A stretch of DNA of 64,000 bases from positions 272,682 to 336,681 of the forward strand of contig NW_005201338.1 of the NCBI RefSeq assembly GCF_000372725.1, read 5' to 3'. Positions 1 to 13,200 of the stretch are shown piece by piece. The DNA is from Emiliania huxleyi CCMP1516 (Eukaryota; Haptophyta; Isochrysidales; Noelaerhabdaceae). The notes beneath the pieces were generated by a model, which saw only the letters and a list, made by a program, of their open reading frames with translations, did not search any database and was not told where the DNA came from. Position 1 is the first letter of the stretch. Each line of letters starts with the position of its first letter. The position numbers and the translations under genes are program-made.

Positions 1-2621
<2,621 letters not shown>

Positions 2622-5567
2622 ATGTGGGCGCACGACAACAACCAGGAGCCCGCGTCACGCTGGCTGTGGCAGTCCGGCAGGGACGCCTGGACAGCATTCG
2701 CACCCAACCAGGCTTCTGCGCTCGAGCAGGCCTGGGCCACGGGAGGCGGAGTGGTGAGGATCGATGCCGAGCGGCAAGTTCGAGTCGACACCAGCGGAGT
2801 GCCGATGCGGCAAGAAAGGGTCGACAACCCGGGCCGGAGCCGTGCAGTGAAGCGCGAAAACGGCGGCGCTCAAGAGGGCAAGCGGCCACGCCTGACGCCG
2901 GCAGCGCCGAGCGCCACCGCCGACGCCGACGGCGGCGGCGGCGGCGGCGGCGGCGTCTCGCCGGCTGCCTCTGGCCCGCCCCTCGCCTGGCGCCTGAATC
3001 GGCTCGGCGAGCAGTGGTCCCGCGTCCTGCCGAGCAGTGTGAACACCGACTCAGTGAGCCTGGACGAGCTGCTCTCCGCTGGCGAGCTGGAGGGCGCGAC
3101 GCAGCTGCACCTCCACAACTTTCTTTTCGACCTCGACTTCGTCTTCGAGACGTGCCCGGCCCTCGGCTCCTTTGTCGCTTCGGGCGGCCTCGTCAAGGTT
3201 TTCCACGGCGACGGCCGACCGCCTCGCAGCGTTGCGGCCACCACGATGCCCGCTGCAGTGGAGTGCTTTGAGCCGCCCACAGAGCAGTTTGGGACGATGC
3301 ACTCAAAGTGCATCGTCGTGGTCCGCCCCTCGCGGCTCTCCGTGCACGTGATCACGGCCAACTTCATCTTTTCGGTCGCACGGGTAGCCCCTAGCCACCT
3401 CCCCCCTCGCCATCTCCCACGCCGCCGCCACCGCCGCCGCCGCCGCCACCGCCGCCATCACCACCGCCCTCGGGTTGTTCTGACGAGGTGTCTTGGTATT
3501 GAGCCCTTCTGGCGACTACCCTGCAGGACTGGCACAACAAGACGAACGGGGTCTGGTCAGGCAGCTTCCCGCGGCTCGACGCCCCGCCGCCACGTCCGGC
3601 GGCAGGGACGTTCGGCCTCGACCTTCTCGAGTACTACGAGGCAGTGCGCGCGATCGGCGCCGACAAGCCGGGCAGCTGGTCGAGCTCGGACCAAGACGGC
3701 GCTCCGCCGCGCTGGCGGGCGCTCGACGTGAGGTGGTTGTCTCCTCTCCCTCTCCCTCTCCCTCTCCCTCTCCCTCTCTCTCTCCCTCTCCCTCTCCCTC
3801 TCCCTCTCCGACCCTCTCCTCGCCCTTCTCGCCCTCTCGCTTCAACTGGCTCGCTCCTCTTCAGCTGCCTCCTCTCCCGGCCCCCTCCCCCTTCCCACCT
3901 ACCCCCCCCCCCCCCTTCCCCCCCCTCCCCCTCCCCTGCAGCTGGCTTTCGCTCTACGACTACAGCGGCGCGCGCGCGCGGCTGGTGGCGTCGGTGCCCG
4001 GCACGTCCGGAGCAACCGCCGGCAGGCACACTGGCGAGCACATCCAAAAGTGGGGCCACATGCGCGCGAGACGGCCGCCGCTCCGCCCGCCTGCCTTGGG
4101 CGCCCCGACCGGACACCCCTCGGGACCTTCCAAAACAGGCGCGTGAGGGGGCTGCTCGCCGCCGAGGGCCTCGCCGTCCCCCTCGACGACTCCGTCCTCG
4201 CGCTCCAGTTCTCGTCGCTCTCGTCGGTCGGAAAGAACGACACGTGCGCGCCACACAGCGTAGTTCAGCACTTGTCGCGGCGGCCACCGCCTTCGCAGCC
4301 GCCTCCGGCGTGTCCGTGTCGACGGGCCGGCCGACCGCTGCGAGCCCCCTGCGGCGGGCCCAACCCGGCAAAATGGGAGAGAGGGGAGATCTGGGGAGAT
4401 TTCTGGGGAGAGATGGTTCAGCACACTGGCATGCACGACGAGCCTGCCGGAGGCCGGGCTTGTCTGTGCTAGTGCTCGAGTGCATAGCGCGCTCGTGTGC
4501 GGCCGGAGCCAGCATGCGTGGATGCTGTACCCGACCCCTTTCGCTTGAAGCGAAAGGTTCCGCCCAGGAGTCCCCTCCACTGGCACGAGCACGTCGCCAT
4601 TTGCTGCATACCTCACGGGATTTTCACGCGCGCGCGAGAACGGGCTATCCGGGGCGTGGTCCAGTTGCCTCTCCCGTTGACTTTCACTCCATTCCAAGAC
4701 ACCGCCGCGCTGTCAGGTGGCTGCGCGAGCTCGTCGCGTCGCTCTGCGGCGGCTCCGCCGTGATGCCGCGCCTGCGCGTCGTCTACCCGACTCGGGCGCA
4801 GGTCGGCGCCTCGCTCGAGGGGTGGGTCGCGGGCGCGTCCATCCCCTGCCAAACGGCCAACGCCGCGAAGCTGCGGAGCGTGCTGCAACAGCTGTCGGGC
4901 GCCTCTGCGTTCGCGCGGCTCTGCGGCTGGGACGGCGGCCCGAGCGGGCGCGCCGCCGCCGTGCCCCACATCAAGAGCTACGCGCTGTACACCGACGAGG
5001 GGCGGCTCGGCTGGGCGATGCTGACCTCGAGCAACCTCTCGCAGGCGCGGCTCGAGCCGTGCCAGCAACCCACTCCGCACGCCCCGCCCCCTCCCGACCC
5101 CGCCGGCCTCGCCCGCGCCCAGGCCGCCTGGGGCAAGCTCGAGAAGGGCGGCACGCAGCTCTACATCAAGTCCTACGAGCTCGGCGTGCTCGTTCTGCCC
5201 TCCCTGCAGCCGGCAGGGCGGCAGTCCCTCGTCGCCACTTCGGCCGCGCCGCTGGTGGGCGAGGAGAGCGCGACCCTCGTGCCGCTGCCGTACACGCTCC
5301 CGCCGACGCCGTGCGGCCCGCCACGCCCCGCGCGCAGGCGTCGGGCCCTCGGGGCCCCTGAGCACACGCTCTGTCAACAGGTACGCCTCGAGCGACGACG
5401 CGTGGTCCACGGACGGCCACACCGCCCTCACCGGGTACCAACCCTCGCGTGACGCCCACGACCGCCACGGCTTCCACCCGGGCTTGAACCCGCCGCCTGT
5501 CCACATGTACGGCCTCAAAGCCACCGGCCGCGTGCTCGCGGAGCGCGAGGCGGCGCGCCGCTCGTGA
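2622..5567 (+). CDS. TDP1: Tyrosyl-DNA phosphodiesterase 1 with N-terminal WWE-like domain
   Basis: TDP1 hydrolyses the bond between a trapped topoisomerase I tyrosine and the DNA 3' end, a nuclear repair step. Proposed exons are 2622-3374, 3527-3732, 3942-4061, 4139-4243, 4717-5044, 5123-5310 and 5381-5567. They join in frame to about 628 residues. Each junction restores family motifs: TANFIFS|DWHNKTNG, WGHM|RVRGLL, SSNLSQ|AAWGKLEKGGTQL, TLPP-TP|YASSDDAW. Both HxK catalytic motifs are present (about H227/K229 in MHSKCIVV and H479/K481 in HIKSY). Introns 4062-4138 and 5045-5122 begin with GC. Residues 13-65 (W14, W16, W23, F26 pattern) resemble a WWE domain, which binds ADP-ribose chains; animal TDP1 lacks it. 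A GC-rich, Gly/Ala-rich spacer follows. The start is uncertain: the frame is open upstream, with another ATG near 2502. The last 50 residues are poorly conserved. Confidence 0.88.
3739..3815. repeat. (TCTCCC)n repeat inside TDP1 intron 2
   Basis: A pyrimidine-only run of CCCTCT hexamers makes up much of the 209-bp intron 3733-3941. The intron ends in a C-rich tract and CTGCAG, like a very long polypyrimidine tract. Confidence 0.85.
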
Positions 5568-6210
5568 ATCCGCACGTGCATGTGCGGTGCGTACGGCTGT
5601 GTACTCCTGAAGGAGCAAGGTGAAAGCGGTCCGAGCGAGGCAGTACGTACGCGGCGAGAGAGGAGGGGGTCCGAATACAGCATCTCGTCTTTTGTACGTG
5701 CGTGGCATTGGCTTTGTTGAGTTTGGGAAAGTTTTTGGGACTGTTGAGTGTTGTGTTCCCCCTCTTCTGTGTTCTGAGTGCGATCGAGTTCTTTTTAATT
5801 TTACGTCGCGTGTCGGGACCTGAATTCTTTTTTGTTAGTCGGCCACTACCCACAGAGAGCAGCATCCAATGCGCAATGGACGCGCCACGGCCCCAGTCCG
5901 CCCGTTCTTTCCATCCTGCCGGCTAAAAGCGCTCCGTGCTTGGGCGTACCTCACATGACGGGGTAGGTAGGGTAGCGGTAGCGGTCTCCTCTGGGGGTCT
6001 GGGCGGGTCGGGGTTATCCCTCTCAGCTCTCTTCAAGCTGAATTTTCACAGCCCGGTGGTGGATGACACTAACTAGCTGGATGGACGAGCTACTTAGTAG
6101 AGCATGTGGTGCTAAACTACACCCACACGACATTCAGGGATTCCTGTCCGCTGCGCGCGCGTTCGGGGTGCGGGAGACGAAAATTCACCAATTTCTTGTG
6201 GCAAAGCGAC

Positions 6211-6772
6211 ATGAAGGCAAGCGGCACGATCCCGGCCTTCCCCGCCCATCGCGCCGACCGCCCCCTTGCCGCACCCCGCAGCTGCTCACGCACAACATGC
6301 TGATGGCGCCCGGCACCAAGAACGGGTTCCCGCTCGCCATCGAGGTGGAGAAGATGGAGACGGTCGAGTCGGAGTTCCGCTCCGAGTTCACCGCACGGAT
6401 GGTGCAAAAGGTGTGCCCCACGTGGCACGGCGCGCGCGCTCCGCATTCCCCATCGCTACAGGCACCGAGCCCGTCACGCAGGTGGAGTACGGCGCGCTGC
6501 TGCAGACGCTGGCGGGGCTGGGGATGGACGGCACGCTGCCGCCAGCGGTGCCCGACTCGTACGAGAGCAACGAGGAGTTTCTGCGCGCGCTGCACCACGT
6601 GCTCATGGAGGCGCGTCGCGTGGCCATCCCGTCGCCGCCCCACCCGTCCCATCGCCCGTCTCATGGCGGACGCCCTCCTCACGTGCAGGTGGAGGTGATC
6701 GACGGTACGCTCGTCTGCCCAGAGACAGGGAAGCGCTTCCCGATTAAGGACGGCATACCGTCCATGTTGTAG
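6211..6772 (+). CDS. TRMT112: TRM112-family methyltransferase activator
   Basis: TRM112 is a small zinc-binding partner that stabilises and activates several methyltransferases acting on tRNA, 18S rRNA and release factor eRF1. Four exons (6211-6216, 6282-6410, 6482-6610, 6689-6772) join in frame to 115 residues, close to the family's ~125. The first exon is only ATG-AAG: MK|LLTHNM recreates the conserved N terminus MKLLTHN. Other joins are ARMVQK|VEYGALLQ and HHVLME|VEVIDG. Conserved ESNEEFLRALHH and the C-terminal LVCPETGKRFPIKDGIPSML match the family. Introns are 65, 71 and 78 bp; the first (GCAAGC) and third (GCGCGT) use GC donors. A six-base first exon is unusual but is strongly supported by the alignment. 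It lies 643 bp after the TDP1 stop on the same strand. Confidence 0.9.
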
Positions 6773-6802
6773 CCGCCCCGCATGTCTGTCACGTGTCGCT
6801 GA

Positions 6803-6804
<2 letters not shown>

Positions 6805-6898
<94 letters not shown>
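6805..6898. repeat. (CT)n-(GT)n compound microsatellite
   Basis: About 50 bp of TC units followed directly by about 42 bp of GT units, lying 30 bp after the TRM112 stop codon, so probably in its 3' region. Confidence 0.95.
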
Positions 6899-7045
6899 CG
6901 AGTGTGTGTGACGGTAGTCGGTACGCAACGAACGATGGCGGAAAGTTCTTTTTTTCCGCACCCACCCGCCCACCCACCCACCCGGCCACAAAATTCTTTT
7001 TTGCGTGTGGGCTAACCAACGCGCTGGCCTGGCTGCGCGGCATTC

Positions 7046-7883
7046 ATGTTCAACGCTCGAAAGCGCAAGGCCGAGCCAAAGGAGAAGCCGGCGTGGCAGA
7101 GAGCGCTCGACGACGACGACGACGTCCCTCCCCCGCCAAGGGCGGCGGAGCCTCCGGCCGTTGAGGTCCCCGCTGCTGTGCCGTCGTCCTCTGAGCTGCT
7201 CGACGAGGACGAAGATGACGACGACGACGACAAGGATCTCTCGGCGTATGCGTTTGGCGAGGAGGAGGAGGAGGAGGAGGACAAAGCGGCGCGCGCCTTG
7301 GCGCGAAATAGCGTGCAGCCTTCCTGCCGCGTCCGCGTGACTAACCTCTCGCACGATACGAGGGACGACCAGCTGCTCGAGCTCTTCACAGGGACGCGGC
7401 CGCCGCGGACGGTCGAGATGCTTCCTCCCTCCGCGGCCAGCATCACCTTCGAGACGCGTGAGGAGGCGGTCGCGGCGGTCAGCCTCACCGGCATCGAGCT
7501 GGCGGGATCCAAGTTGACGGCGCGCCCTCCTCCGCGCACCGCGCAGAGAGGCGCGCGCAGCCTCCTCCCCCACCGCCTTCTCACGCCTGTGGCGGCGCGA
7601 GCAGGTGCTGATGGAGCACGAACCTGCGCCGCAAGCCTTGGCCGCCGGAGAAGGCTACGGCGGGCCGCGCGCGGCAGGCTACCAAGAGCAGCTCGCGACG
7701 TACGGGTACAAGCTCGGCGGGCGAGGCTCGCGGACCGGCACGCCAAAGGTCTTCTTCTGCGACGACGACGCGCGCTCGAGAGAGAAGCAGCAAAGGCGCG
7801 AGGGCAAGCGCAACGCGGTGGGGGGCAAGGGCCGCGGCAGGCCGCAGATCGGCCAGGCTGGCGCCTCGGTCGGACCATTCTAA
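7046..7883 (+). CDS. RRM-domain RNA-binding protein, acidic N terminus
   Basis: The first exon (ATG at 7046) encodes a basic start, a long Asp/Glu-rich stretch (about residues 24-85), then an RRM-like fold: RVRVTNLSHDTRDDQLLELF (RNP2 strand and first helix; wording like the eIF3g RRM) and ASITFETREEAVAAV (RNP1 strand). A second exon from the acceptor at 7604 (GTG CTG ATG...) runs to a stop at 7881-7883 and is Gly/Arg/Lys-rich. The frames differ, so an intron is required. The best donor fitting the local GC-type consensus is ACG|GCGCGC at 7520, giving about 250 residues, but 7538 and 7550 are alternatives. The target RNA is unknown. I could not assign orthology; the fold call rests on two motifs. 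Confidence 0.6.
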
Positions 7884-8030
7884 CCGAACGGTGGGGTGCG
7901 TCTTGCGACGTTTCCGCCCCACCGTACATATTGACACGTAGACGAGCTAGATCGATCTAGGCGAGAGAGGCACACGACTCGGAGGGAGGGCCCGCGCGGA
8001 GGGCCAGGAGCGCAGCCCGAGGCCCCAAAG

Positions 8031-8506
8031 TAGGGTTGTCAAACGATAAGAGCTGAACAGTCTCCACAGTGTTGCTAAGTGTTAACACACATAACAGTAA
8101 CAACAGAACAACAGTGGGGCTCCCCAACAACAGTAGCTAACGTTAGGCCGGCTGAACAACAATAAGGAAGGCCTGGCAGTGACCCACGTCCCACGACGAT
8201 CTGGATCTCCAGCGCGTGCAGCGAGCAGCGTCTCCAGTGCGGGTAATACCCGAAAATACCCCGTACTAGGCCGTACCCCCGGGAAAACCCAGGTATTTTT
8301 TCGGGTTTTACCCGGGTTTTTATATCCTTTTTTGGCATTTTCTGCTTGCTGACCACTGAACAACAGTAACAACAGTAACAAACAGTAACAAACAGTAACA
8401 GCTTGGGCTGGGGAGAACACTTGAACAACGTTGTCGTTGAGGATTTCAGCCAACACGATAGTGCAACTGTTAGGCCCAAAGTTACGTTAACGCGTTTGAC
8501 AACCCT
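8031..8506. mobile_element. Non-autonomous TIR element (MITE-like), 476 bp
   Basis: The left end TAGGGTTGTCAAACG is matched by its exact reverse complement CGTTTGACAACCCTA at the right end. The interior carries AACAGTAACA repeats and a GGGTATTT/AAATACCC-type inverted section but no credible ORF. Flanks suggest at most a 3-bp AGT duplication if the ends are trimmed by one or two bases, so the superfamily is not established. Confidence 0.6.
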
Positions 8507-8587
8507 AGTCCCTACCCCAAAGAGTTGTGTGTGAAGTCGTCGCTAAAGTCCAATACTGTATCTCATTTCTTAGAATCTTACGTCGAG

Positions 8588-8702
8588 GTCGTGGCCAGCG
8601 AAAACTATGATATGATGCAAGCGGGGAAATCCTGATGAGCTGGATCGCGGAGATGTATCTCTTTTGAGAGACATGCTAAGGGATGCGCTTGCCTTTGTAT
8701 AT
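8588..8702 (+). repeat. Structured direct repeat, copy 1
   Basis: About 115 bp beginning GGTCGTGGCCAGCGAAAACT and ending near CTTGCCTTTG. It contains CCAGC...GCTGG complementary arms around a CTGATGA motif, then a TCTCT/AGAGA hairpin. A diverged copy lies at 9859-9990 in the same orientation. Differences between the copies are mostly small indels. Function unknown. Confidence 0.7.
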
Positions 8703-8924
8703 TGTAAGTAGGGGGACGTGACGAGAAGCGTTCTGGTGATCTCAGGCCCAGTGAGGTACGGCTTTAGTGCACTGGTCTACTCGGATCCCGCTGAATAAGT
8801 TCCTCTTGTAGCTCGATCGGTCACACCGCCATCGCCGTCGGGGAGAGAGAGGGGGGATGACACTGCCTCTGCAGCGTGCACCTCGATCCTGTACCGTGTT
8901 TGCTATGCCCCCCCCCCCAATGAA

Positions 8925-9005
8925 CACACCAGGGAGGGAGGGCGAGACGATCGAGGGGTCCCGTACCATGCGGAATCGACCCTATCCAGTGCTCAAGTGC
9001 TCAAG
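8925..9005 (-). repeat. Dispersed repeat fragment (also at 45.2 and 54.26 kb)
   Basis: AATGAACACACCAGGGAGGG through CCCTATCCAGTGCTCAAGTG is nearly the reverse complement of 45203-45296. A short part of it (TTGAGCACTGGATAGGGTCG) occurs again at 54258-54300. No coding capacity. Confidence 0.85.
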
Positions 9006-9235
9006 TAGGGGGTGCGGTGCGTACCAAAATCCACCACTGTGGGATTTCGCGCAATCGCTTGACTCTGAAAAGCTCGCCGATCCCTGCGGTGAGCGCTGTG
9101 ATCGCCGCAGACTGGCTCCGACTTGACGGGCGCATGGAGACGTGATGCCTCCATGCGCTGCCGTCAAGTCGAAATCGACATGCAGCTCGATGCTTTGCCC
9201 GAAAAGAGGTACATCGCGGCGTTCTGGGCGACAAC

Positions 9236-9722
9236 CTTAGGGGACCCCTAGGCTTAAAAGGGTGGGCCCTGGGGCGCCTGCGGCTTAAACGGCTTAAAAC
9301 TTGCCATGGCAAGTTTTAAGAGCTGCTGGGCCGCCGATTCCTTAAACGGTCTTAAACGCTTAAACGGTGCGGGAGAGCTCCCGAGGTCGATGGTCCGGGA
9401 GGCTCCCGGTAGACACGCCGGAGGCCGGGAAGCCGGCTACAGTCAGCTAGCACGCGTCCCCTATGCGAGTATGGCTCCTGCCAGTGCACCAGACTTACAG
9501 ATGTGTCTTCAGAGGCGGGTTTGTGCCTAACAACGGCAGTATTGGAGAAAACGGCGCGGAACCCAGCGACGCGTGCCGGTGAGGCCGATTTTCTTAAACG
9601 GTCTTAAAAGAGGGACCCCCCGTGCCTGCAATCTCTTAAATGGCAAGTTAAGCCCCCAAACCTCCTCGTTTCTTAAAAGGTCTTAAAAAATCCGGCCCTC
9701 AGAACCCTAGGGGTCCCCTAAG
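9236..9722 (+). mobile_element. hAT-like MITE copy 1, 487 bp, with 8-bp target duplication
   Basis: The ends are CTTAGGGGACCCCTAGG and its near-perfect inverted match CCTAGGGGTCCCCTAAG. The same 8 bases, GCGACAAC, sit immediately outside both ends (9228-9235 and 9723-9730), a target-site duplication of the length typical of hAT transposons. There is no transposase ORF. The interior is full of TTTAAG/CTTAAA units and holds a palindrome AACTTGCCATGGCAAGTT. A second copy in the opposite orientation lies at 53622-54107. Confidence 0.9.
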
Positions 9723-9858
9723 GCGACAACAGCGCTGCGACCGCGAAGTGGCGGTGGACATGCTCCCATGTTGCCGACGCGGCGCCGGAGTGGCCGGCGC
9801 TGCTCGCCGCGACCACGACGGCTACTCTGATACTCCGGGCCGACCCGTCCTACCCGAC

Positions 9859-9990
9859 GGTCGTGGCCAGCGAAAACTATGATATGATGCATATCAAAGC
9901 GGGGAAATCCTGATGTGTGATGAGCTGGAATGCGGATGTATCTCTTGAGAGACACATGCTAAGATGCGCTTGCCTTTGAGACATACATAT
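9859..9990 (+). repeat. Structured direct repeat, copy 2
   Basis: Diverged copy of 8588-8702, about 1.27 kb downstream on the same strand. Compared with copy 1 it has extra short stretches (for example CATATCAA, which would make a GATAT/ATATC hairpin, and TGTGA beside the CTGATG motif). The TCTCTTGAGAGA hairpin is kept. Confidence 0.7.
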
Positions 9991-10264
9991 AGCGCACAGT
10001 AGGTGAAAAAACTGAAATCTGAAAAATACAAGAGTATGCGGGAGACCCCTCTTGTACTTCCTGTTCGATCTCCTCGCGTCAACTAATTCGCACACACGAG
10101 GGTGCTGGGTGCCTGGGTCACAGATTCAGATATGCGCAGGTGCGCGGAGAGACAGCTAAAACCGTACGCACACCACCCAGGCTCTGCTGGATGACTGCAT
10201 CTTCGCCTGTCTGCCACAAACAAGCAAAACTTGCTCGCCCTCCGTAGTGCTGTGCCTGTGGTGT

Positions 10265-13200
10265 TCATGGCGGCGCCGGCGGCAGGAAGTGGACGCCCGG
10301 GGGAAGCTGGACGTTGAGCGAGAGGCCGGGGGTGAGGACAGTGCCACTGGGCACAGGGATTGTCATTAGCCCAGATGTTGTGCTGATCTTAAGGCTCTGC
10401 CCCTGTACGAAGTTGGAAGGAACCATGATTCTGATCGGCGGCTGCTGCATCTTCTCTGGTGCCTGCTGCATCTGCTGACGCATCTGCTGCTGCATCTGCT
10501 GCTGTGCCTGCTGCTGTGCCTGCTGCTGTGCCTGCTGCTGTGCCTGCTGCATCTGCTGCTGTGCCTGCTGCTGTGCCTGCTGCTGTGCCTGCTGCTGTGC
10601 CTGCTGCATCTGCTGCTGCAGCTCGCGCACGACCTCCTCGGGCATCGCGTCGTGGCGCGTATGTGTCTCGACGTCGACCCACGCGTCGCCACCCGCGCTC
10701 GTGCGGTACTGCTGCCACTTGCCGACGCGGCGCACCGCGGCTGCGCCGGTCTGCTCCTCCCACTCCGCAAGCGCGGCCTCCGCAGGGGAGAGCTTCTCCT
10801 CCGCGCACTCCTCCATGAGCGGCTCGTGCAGGTGGCGCTCTCGCACCCAGAAGGCGGGCTGCGTCGCGTCGAGCGGCGTGCCCGTGCCCATGCCGAGTAG
10901 CTCGGCGAGGATGGACTTCGGGTCGAGCTCCTCGCCGCCGCCGCCGCCGCCGCCAGCGCCGACAGCGCCGCCCTCGCCATCATCCTCGGCGCCACTCTCG
11001 CCGCCGCCGTCGTCGCCAAAGTCGAGGAGGTCGGCCAACTCTGCGGTATCGAAGTGCCGCCCCGTCGCGGCGTCGTCGACGACCGTCCGCCCGAGCCCGA
11101 GCTTGCTCACCTGCCGCTTGTAGATCTTCGCCTCCATCGTCTGCGCGGCGATGAGTCGATACACGTGCACAGCACGCGTCTGCCCGTACCGGAACGCGCG
11201 GCACACAGCCTGCGTGGGCGGCGCAGAAGGCGAAACTCAAGGGGTGCAAGAGAGCTGCCGCAACCTCAGGGCTGCAGACCTGCGCGTCCACCGCCGGGTT
11301 GAACGACACGTCCATCAGCACGACGTGGTTCGCGCCGACCAAATTCACGCCGAGAGCGCCCGCACCGGTGGAGAGCAGGAAGCACTTTGCCCTCGCCTGC
11401 CGGTCGCCGTTGAAGGCCGCGATCGCCTGCGCACGCGCGCGCAAGTTGCAGGAGCCTTTGATGACGAAGTACTCGCGGTCGCGCCGCCAGCCGAGCCGTG
11501 AGCGGAGCGAGCCCTCCACGAAATCGAGCGTGCCGAGCGAGGATGAGAAGACGAGCGAACGTTCGCCGCGCGCGGCCGCGCGCTCGACGATGCCGAGCGC
11601 TAGCACCATCTTGCCCGAGAGCGCGAGCGCAGACGCATCGTCGTGCTCGGCCTCGACCATCCGCAGCAGCGGGGCGACCGCGTCGTCGGCCTGTCCGTCG
11701 CGCACGAGCGCCGACTCATCGACGACCTCGTCCGTCGCGAGTCGCGTCGCCGTGCCCGAGCTGTCGACGCCACCCGTCTCGACGTTGGCCGCGGCGCCGG
11801 CCTCCTCGGGGCTCTCCACGCTGCCCTCGCCCGCGCCGTCCAGCGCCGCGTCTCCATCCTCGTCGCTCAAGCAGATCACCTCGGGCGGCGGCGCCGCGGT
11901 GGAGGCCGCCGCGGGCGCGCGTGCCGCAGGCGCCGATGCGCGGCTCATCGGCTTGGACTTGGGCGGGCGGCCGCGCTTGCGAGGCGCGCCGTCAGCCTTG
12001 CGCGCAGCCTCCGCCTCGGCCTCTGCGACGGCGATGGGCAGCACGCTCGGGTGCGCCCAGACGCGCCTGCCGATCTGAAAGACCTTGAAGAGCCCGCCCG
12101 CGCCGCCGCTCGCGTCGGTGTCGCGTGCGCTCTGGAGCCACTGCAGCAGCCTCCGGTACATCCTGCGCTGCAGGTCGCCGAGGCGCACGTGGATCACAGC
12201 CTCGCGCTTGGGCGGGAGCGACGCCTGCAGCAGGGACGCGTCGCGCCGGTGCACGAAGCCGGCGAGCTTCTTGTGCAGCACGTGCGCACGCCGCCGCCCG
12301 AGGCGCACGTCGCCCTTGGTCGCGTCTCGCGCGCGCCCCTGCGCGATCGGGTTCGCGTACTGGTTTGCAAACTCGGCGGGCGTGCCGAGGAAGTCGGGGC
12401 GCACGAAGTCGACCATCGCGTAGTACTCGAGGAGCGAGTTCTGCATCGGCGTGCCGGTAAGCGCGATCCGCCGCCGCGTCGCCATCGCTTTGAGCACCTT
12501 CGTCGCGCCCGCGTTCGCGTTCTTGAGCACGTGCGCCTCGTCGCACACGACAAGGTCGGGCCCGGGGCTGAGCAGGTCGCGCAATAGCTGCGCCTTCGCA
12601 CAGCAGCCCGCCGCCTGGCCGCCGGCCGCGCCGGCCGCAGCCGCGGCCGCGGCCGCGACGTCGCCGCCACCGCCCGCCCACTTGACCGCCGCGCGAAGCT
12701 GCTCGTACCCCACGAGCAGCACGTCGTGCGCGCCGCGCGCCCACGCACGCACGAGCTGCGCGCGGTCCTTCGCCGAGGCCGCGTGCTTCCCGTCGAGCGA
12801 AGCGACGCGCAGCCGATCGCCCCACGCGGGCGTCCATTTGCGTAGCTCCGTCTCCCAATTCGGGAGCACCGTCACCGGCACGACGAGCAACGCGCGCCAA
12901 CGCCCATCCGCGCGCGCTGACGCACCGCCCGCCGACGCGGCCGTGCGCACCTGCCCGGCCGCGCCTCCACCGCCGCCTGCGGAGCTTCCGCCACCGGGCG
13001 CGTGCAGGAGCGTGTGGAGCAGCGCGACGACCTGCAGCGACTTGCCGAGCCCCATCGAATGCGCGAGCACCGCGCCCAGCCCGCCGTCGCCTGCCGCGAG
13101 CGCGCCGAGGCTCGTGACGATGTTGTCAAAGAGGAAACGACACCCCTCGAGCTGATGCGGCTTGAGGGCGGTAGCGAGCGGCGCTGCGATGCGCAACGGT

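Larger units (their letters stand above)
7884..10264. other. Repeat-rich intergenic region without genes
   Basis: This interval contains a 476-bp TIR element (8031-8506), two diverged copies of a structured ~115-130-bp repeat, a fragment shared with 45.2 and 54.3 kb, a ~45-bp motif (GGGATTTCGCGCAATCGCTT) shared with 59.85 kb, and a complete 487-bp MITE. The open frames on both strands have no recognisable domain, and several run through repeats such as AACAGTAACAACAGTAAC. The last few hundred bases are the 3' flank of the minus-strand SNF2 gene. Confidence 0.7.

Noticed and set aside
3634..4515. 293-codon minus-strand Arg/Gly-rich frame
   Set aside because: Antisense of TDP1 exons and of the pyrimidine-rich intron; no conserved motif.
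8075..8479. Cys/Tyr-rich 134-codon minus-strand frame
   Set aside because: Lies wholly inside the TIR element and reads its AACAGTAACA repeats.
8588..8660. Firm hammerhead ribozyme call
   Set aside because: Only the stem II arms, GAAA and CTGATGA fit. Stems I and III and the cleavage-site triplet are unconvincing, so it is kept only as a hypothesis.
10459..10620. CRISPR-like short repeats
   Set aside because: These are in-frame 12-base QQAQ codon repeats at the C terminus of the SNF2 protein, with no spacers.
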